Assembly: GCA_963402885.1 (NCBI GenBank)
Contig: OY727096.1
Location: forward strand, 1,674,001-1,738,000
Origin: Antedon bifida
Lineage: Eukaryota; Echinodermata; Crinoidea; Comatulida; Antedonidae
DNA: 64,000 bases
Reading direction: 5' to 3'
The notes beneath the pieces were generated by a model, which saw only the letters and a list, made by a program, of their open reading frames with translations, ran no database searches and was not told where the DNA came from. The position numbers and the translations under genes are program-made. This document shows positions 60,801 through 64,000 of this stretch, in pieces (within the stretch, counting starts at the first letter, position 1; every line of letters begins with the position of its first letter).

Positions 60801-62578
60801 AAACACATTAAAATGGAACAAGCTGTTGTTTTATTTAGTAAAATCAACTCATATTTAGTTTGTGGATTAACTTATTATACTGTATGTAATGTTTTCTATA
60901 AATTTGAAGTCAGATTCAGATTCGATTTATTAAGTCATTCATACATAGTATAATGATAATTGTTTTCCGAAATAAAGTGAAATAATAAAAAATTTATTGT
61001 TCACTAAAGCTCTATCTACAAAATATGATGTGCCCATATATGAACATAATGATGTCTTATCACTACCATATTTTGGCATATCACTACCATATTTGGGCAC
61101 ATACACTTTTATTTGATAAGTATAGACAGGGCTTAAGAAACACATCAACAGACTTACTTGTGCTGCTACTGTGTGTGACCTTGTTGGGAATAATTTACTA
61201 ATACAAGCTGTCTTGAAACCCTCATGTGCTAGGCCAAATGCAGCACGTAATCCTGCCCCTCCAGCACCTACTACTACCGCATCATATGTATGATCAACCA
61301 CAGGGTAATCCCTTGATATCTTTAAAACATAAAAAAAAATTATAGTTTTATACAATAAACTATTCAAGAACTACTAATGCACTTGTCAATTGTATGACCC
61401 ACTATACGACCCCCGGGAGAGGTGCGTCATTTACAAATAATTACTGACGCAGGGGTGCGTCAAAAAACCTAGATGGTACGTCAAATCAATGACCAATGGT
61501 GTGTCAATGTCCGTCACTTTATCACCCAAAATATCATAAAAACCATGGTCACAGTGTGTCAAAATGGGTGCGTCATGGTCACCTAAAGGTAAGTCACATT
61601 ATTGACGCATGAGTGCGTCATGGTATTCATAAGGTATGACACACATCGGACAAATGACGCACCTCTCCCGGGGGTGGTATAGTGGGTCATACAATTGACA
61701 AGTGCATAAACTCTACTACTAGACACTGCTAGATGGCTAAAAAAGCCCATAACCAAGGTTTCATACTAGGGTTCTTTTTTTCACACAGAGAGGTAATGCT
61801 TGGTTCCCACTAGAGACCCAATACAATATGACATAATGCAATGCAAGAGATGTACGTCCTTGCATTCCGTCCTAGTGGGAACCAAGCTTAATCTAATCAC
61901 CATGATTTAGGCATATTTATGATCACATCAGGGGCGGATCCAAGGGTGAGGGGGGCCAGCTGGTCCAGGCCCCCCTAAATTTTTAATGCAAAAGGTAAAA
62001 TTTAATATTTTGAGTTCACCGTCATGTCTTACTTTATCAGCTGTAGTCCCTGTGGATGATGAAAGACTGCCATTCACGTTGAAGTGAAAGAAACGAGTCC
62101 CTGCCGCTGCACCACTGGCTTGTCCCTGTTTTTAGATAATAAAAATACAGTAACAAATGATGTCATTATAATATTATGAAATAATAAAATAAATAAAAAC
62201 ACAATAAATATCATATCAACAATGCCAATGCATGGTATTTAAAACTGAATCAGACTTCTTAACACACTCATTAGATCAATAAATCACTTAGACTAGGCCT
62301 GGTATATCAAACCCACGCAGAATGGGTTTGGGCACCCTTCATGATGCACTCGCCGTACCTCAACCTCACTCCTCACTCACAGACAACAAGGCAATAACCT
62401 GTCCGGCCTAGCCTACAATTACATTATTCATTGCCCAAGCAAATGAACTATAACATAAATGATTAACTAATAACTTTGTAATAATCAACTTTTTAAAAGC
62501 ATTTTGCTTATAACTGACCAACTTTGAAACTGCCGACTTTTGCAGGGCATTTTTAGCAAGAACTCCAATTGAAGCCAT
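51832..62578 (-). CDS. SDHA: Succinate dehydrogenase flavoprotein subunit, mitochondrial
   Basis: Sixteen exons on the minus strand: 62578-62519, 62125-62033, 61319-61158, 60503-60448, 59936-59849, 59499-59335, 56714-56566, 56467-56343, 55266-55098, 54722-54527, 54126-53929, 53571-53479, 53319-53221, 52809-52666, 52573-52460 and 51918-51832. They total 1998 nt, or 665 residues, against 664 in human. The N-terminus is a plausible mitochondrial presequence ([20 protein letters not shown]). The FAD-binding GAGGAG is at 69-74, and H100 in RSHTVAAQ is the expected covalent FAD attachment site. Active-site and fold blocks [21 protein letters not shown] (two exons), [21 protein letters not shown] and the C-terminal PPAVRSY are present. 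SDHA oxidises succinate to fumarate in complex II and the TCA cycle. The donor of exon 10 (GAG|GTTCGT) is weak. Introns are full of M1 MITEs. Confidence 0.97.
51925..52206 (+). repeat. 14-bp minisatellite in the last SDHA intron
   Basis: About 18 units of AATGAACATATC(A/G)C, later units varying to ATTACA and AATACAGTATTAA. Lies 7 bp from the last exon. Confidence 0.92.
52872..53014 (+). mobile_element. M1 MITE copy in SDHA intron
   Basis: Left terminus degenerate; right half perfect up to GTAGACAGAGC. Confidence 0.8.
54192..54287 (-). mobile_element. M1 MITE copy, internally deleted
   Basis: Both ends are present but the core is about 20 bp. It lies head to tail with the next copy. Confidence 0.8.
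54288..54433 (-). mobile_element. M1 MITE copy, tandem with the previous
   Basis: Starts directly after the preceding copy (AAAGGTTTGTCTAAATTATC); ends GTGTAGACGAGGCTTTA. Confidence 0.82.
54779..54946 (+). mobile_element. M1 MITE copy in SDHA intron 9
   Basis: Full-length with two core units; begins 57 bp upstream (transcript sense) of exon 10. Confidence 0.85.
55276..55460. repeat. About 95-bp direct duplication upstream of SDHA exon 9
   Basis: Two units starting ATTGACACTTATCTAAATAT and ending AAACTCACTACAGGTAAT, directly adjoining the exon 9 acceptor side. Confidence 0.88.
55774..55827. mobile_element. Minimal M1 MITE, 54 bp
   Basis: Only the two termini remain, joined by AATGTTATGTG. 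It shows that the core can be lost completely. Confidence 0.8.
55946..56290. mobile_element. 345-bp inverted-repeat element, TTTAAAGATGTATTG family
   Basis: Ends TTTAAAGATATATTGTCACC and GACAATATATCTTTAA; SDHA intron 8, about 50 bp from exon 8. Confidence 0.8.
57237..57372 (+). mobile_element. M1 MITE copy in SDHA intron 6
   Basis: Left arm shortened (TTATGTGACATGATGATG); right terminus GTGTACACAGAGC. Confidence 0.82.
57373..57475 (+). mobile_element. M1 MITE fragment following the previous copy
   Basis: Core and CTAG-side arm only (ATGATGATGTCATATCACTA to ACTAGTTTGATAA). Confidence 0.75.
58189..58246 (-). mobile_element. M1 MITE core fragment
   Basis: Three tandem core units of the type AATATAGTAGTGATAT without either terminus. 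Confidence 0.65.
59213..59329 (-). mobile_element. M1 MITE copy beside SDHA exon 6, left end missing
   Basis: Two core units, then the TATGTGAC-side end. It stops 6 bp from the exon 6 donor (exon ends at 59335). Confidence 0.78.
59679..59823 (+). mobile_element. M1 MITE copy beside SDHA exon 5
   Basis: Full-length; 26 bp from the exon 5 donor. Confidence 0.83.
59959..60076 (+). mobile_element. M1 MITE copy, left end missing
   Basis: Three CCATATTT(G/A)GGC core units. It lies about 23 bp upstream of SDHA exon 5 in transcript sense. Confidence 0.78.
60120..60263 (+). mobile_element. M1 MITE copy in SDHA intron 4
   Basis: Full-length, termini nearly perfect, flanked by TTAA-like sequence on both sides. 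Confidence 0.86.
61005..61136 (+). mobile_element. M1 MITE copy beside SDHA exon 3
   Basis: Left arm deleted after CTATCTACAAAATATGATG; the right end is 22 bp from the exon 3 donor. Confidence 0.8.
61378..61706. mobile_element. 329-bp MITE with 55-bp inverted repeats and TGCGTCA units
   Basis: The two ends (starting TGCACTTGTCAATTGTATGA) match over 55 bp with one difference. The interior carries about ten GTGCGTCA/TGACGCA-like motifs in both directions. It lies 58 bp upstream of SDHA exon 3. Confidence 0.9.
61798..61891. mobile_element. Short inverted-repeat element, GCTTGGTTCCCA family
   Basis: 94 bp with both ends intact (GCTTGGTTCCCACTAGAGAC; GTCCTAGTGGGAACCAAGC); SDHA intron 2. Confidence 0.85.
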
Positions 62579-63284
62579 TACAATTTTTTCTTTTAATATT
62601 AAATTATGAGGGCGCTGTACAACTTGTTACATAACTTTTTGATAAATCGTCACACACAACCAAGAATGAATTTAATATTAAGTTTTGGTCACTATAGGCC
62701 TAAGTTTACAAATCACAAATCAATGTATACATATCTAACTTTATTGCCTTTTTGTTTATAATATGGATGAAAATAAAGGCGACGTGGGGAATGTGGTGTG
62801 GTGGTGTTGGTGGTGGGTGTACGTTTACGCGCGCGTTCATTTTCTACGCATTCTACAAACACACAATTCAATGCATTATTTTATATTTTCTCATTATTGT
62901 TTCTCTGCAGCAGTGTTATAATTCATATTTGTTTGTGATTTTGTTTTACTGATCGTTTTTGTGAGAATCCTTCCGTCTTTCTGTTTTAATTTTATTTTGA
63001 TTCTAAATATTTTGTGCTTTATTTTATCTTTATAAATTATATTTATTTTAATTTGATTTTTATTGTTACATGTTTATGTCTCATCATGTTGTATTTTTGT
63101 GAGGGTCCCTATAATGATCAGCTTCGGCTAGCCTAGATGGATCGCCCACGTAAAATATTGTTGAAATAAATAAATTATATTAATAATTGAATAATAATGA
63201 TACTTTTTAGTTAGGCATGTCAAAGTATTAATAATGATTAAAATACCTACCTAGGCCTAGGCTAGGCCTATTTCAGAATTCATA
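62579..63284. promoter_or_regulatory. Divergent promoter region of SDHA and the zinc transporter
   Basis: The two start codons lie 706 bp apart on opposite strands. The interval is AT-rich, with ACGCGCGCGT-type sequence at about 62826, a GTGGTGTTGGTGG stretch before it, and CTAGGCCTAGGCTAGGCCTA about 63251-63270, 15 bases before the transporter start. No TATA box stands out. Confidence 0.55.
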
Positions 63285-63555
63285 ATGCCAACAAGAACAC
63301 CAATCATGATTATCAAACAAGAAGACCAGAATGGGCACGCGAAAAATGTGGCAACATACGGGGCAACAGAGGACGGACATGTCAGATATGGAGCAGGAGA
63401 AAATGGTAATAATGTATTGAACCGGAAACTATCGGCACATTGCCATTCTAACATGACAGCAGGGCATGACCATGCAGTACAAAGACAAACTGCCAGACGT
63501 CAACTGGTGTATGCATCTATTGTATGTTTATCATTCATTGTCATCGAAATTATAG
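63285..63555 (+). CDS. ZnT2/3/8-type zinc transporter, first coding exon (partial)
   Basis: ATG at 63285 opens 90 codons to a phase-1 donor ATAG|GTAGGC at 63555. The N-terminal tail is hydrophilic and ends in the HCH-containing AHCHSNMTAGHDHA. It is followed by ARRQLVYASIVCLSFIVIEIIG, the start of TM1 in SLC30 vesicular zinc transporters. The HCH motif plus (A)RRQL is typical of the ZnT2/3/4/8 group. These proteins export cytosolic zinc into vesicles in exchange for protons. The rest lies beyond the right edge, so the exact member cannot be named. Confidence 0.82.
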
Positions 63556-63565
63556 GTAGGCCTAA

Positions 63566-63680
63566 AGTTTGGTTCACACTAGGGCCCAGGCCTAGACGCA
63601 ACGTAAGGACGTACTTATAAATTATACGCAAGTTGACCAATCACGACTTCCAAAAACTACTTCCCGTCTCACACTAGGCC
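63566..63680. mobile_element. Degenerate GCTTGGTTCCCA-like element
   Basis: AGTTTGGTTCACACTAGGGC then GACGCAACGTAAGGACGTAC, and TTGACCAATCACGAC. The right end is fused to TAGGCCTA sequence. Confidence 0.6.
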
Positions 63681-63710
63681 TAGGCCTATACACTCTCTCA
63701 CAGTAGTTAG

Positions 63711-63865
63711 GTTCACATTCAGAAATTATCGTGAGTTTCTTTATCATGATGTTCAATGTGAACCTGCAGGAAGTCGTTAACGTGATCTTGGATATCACGT
63801 TAATTCCGGCTAACGTGCTCTCGGAGAGCACGTTAATTATCATGATCTTACGAAGTTATCATGAT
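63711..63865. repeat. Cluster of four consecutive hairpins
   Basis: GTTCACATT/AATGTGAAC (63711-63763), TTAACGTGAT/ATCACGTTAA (63777-63803), a 12-bp-arm palindrome with a single-base centre, TAACGTGCTCTC (63811-63835), and ATCATGAT/ATCATGAT (63839-63865). Confidence 0.85.
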
Positions 63866-64000
63866 AAGAGACGAAATTCAACCAATCAGCGCTCGGTTGC
63901 TCATCGACCCAACCGGAAGCAGACGACCCCAACAACAACAACAATAATTTTGACAGCGCGTTATATTCTTTTTTAAATGTTTCGGCAACATTGCGAAAAT

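Larger units (their letters stand above)
63556..64000. other. Intron 1 of the zinc transporter, right edge
   Basis: Contains a degenerate GGTTCACACTAGG-type repeat (63566-63680) and a cluster of hairpins (63711-63865). No second exon is recognisable before the edge. Confidence 0.5.

Overview
This is eukaryotic DNA. Genes are split into many short exons with GT-AG introns, the base composition is AT-rich, and there are dense short palindromic transposons, minisatellites and one complete LTR retrotransposon. The encoded proteins (RNF19, MFF, BAG3, SDHA, ZnT-type transporter, MS4A-like) are animal proteins. I infer a marine invertebrate, most likely a deuterostome such as an echinoderm, but no species-diagnostic locus is present. 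Reading frames were joined by hand across splice sites, so exon edges are predictions that agree in phase unless I say otherwise.

Layout. 287-13300 (minus): most of an RNF19A/B-type RBR E3 ubiquitin ligase, continuing off the left edge. 18733-20958 (plus): a short membrane-anchored relative of the glucosidase II beta subunit. 22617-24798 (plus): a small secreted protein whose predicted mature N-terminus is histidine, resembling BIM1/LPMO-like copper proteins. 25947-33213: an apparently intact Bel/Pao-type LTR retrotransposon with two 709-bp LTRs and a 5-bp target duplication. 33423-36949 (minus): a four-TM MS4A/CD20-like protein. 39515-41247 (minus): mitochondrial fission factor. 41932-44333 (plus): a BAG3-type co-chaperone with an upstream heat-shock element and an apparent second promoter in intron 1. 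44334-51831: gene-poor, repeat-rich DNA. 51832-62578 (minus): a complete 16-exon SDHA gene predicting 665 residues. 63285-63555 (plus): first coding exon of a ZnT2/3/8-type zinc transporter, cut by the right edge.

Three gene pairs are divergent (RNF19/PRKCSH-like, MFF/BAG3, SDHA/ZnT). The last two have only about 0.7 kb between start codons and probably share promoter DNA. Clusters of the octamer TAGGCCTA lie at several of these 5' ends. There is no operon-like logic; MFF and SDHA are mitochondrial and BAG3 is stress-related, but nothing else in the sequence links the genes functionally.

The dominant unexplained feature is one palindromic MITE family (called M1 here; ends GCTCTGTCTACACTATCAAA), with about 40 copies and fragments in 64 kb. 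Its core carries one to several perfect CC(A/T)6GG sequences (CArG boxes). Copies sit in introns and between genes, some within a few bases of splice sites. At least five other inverted-repeat families, tRNA-derived SINE fragments and several minisatellites are also present.
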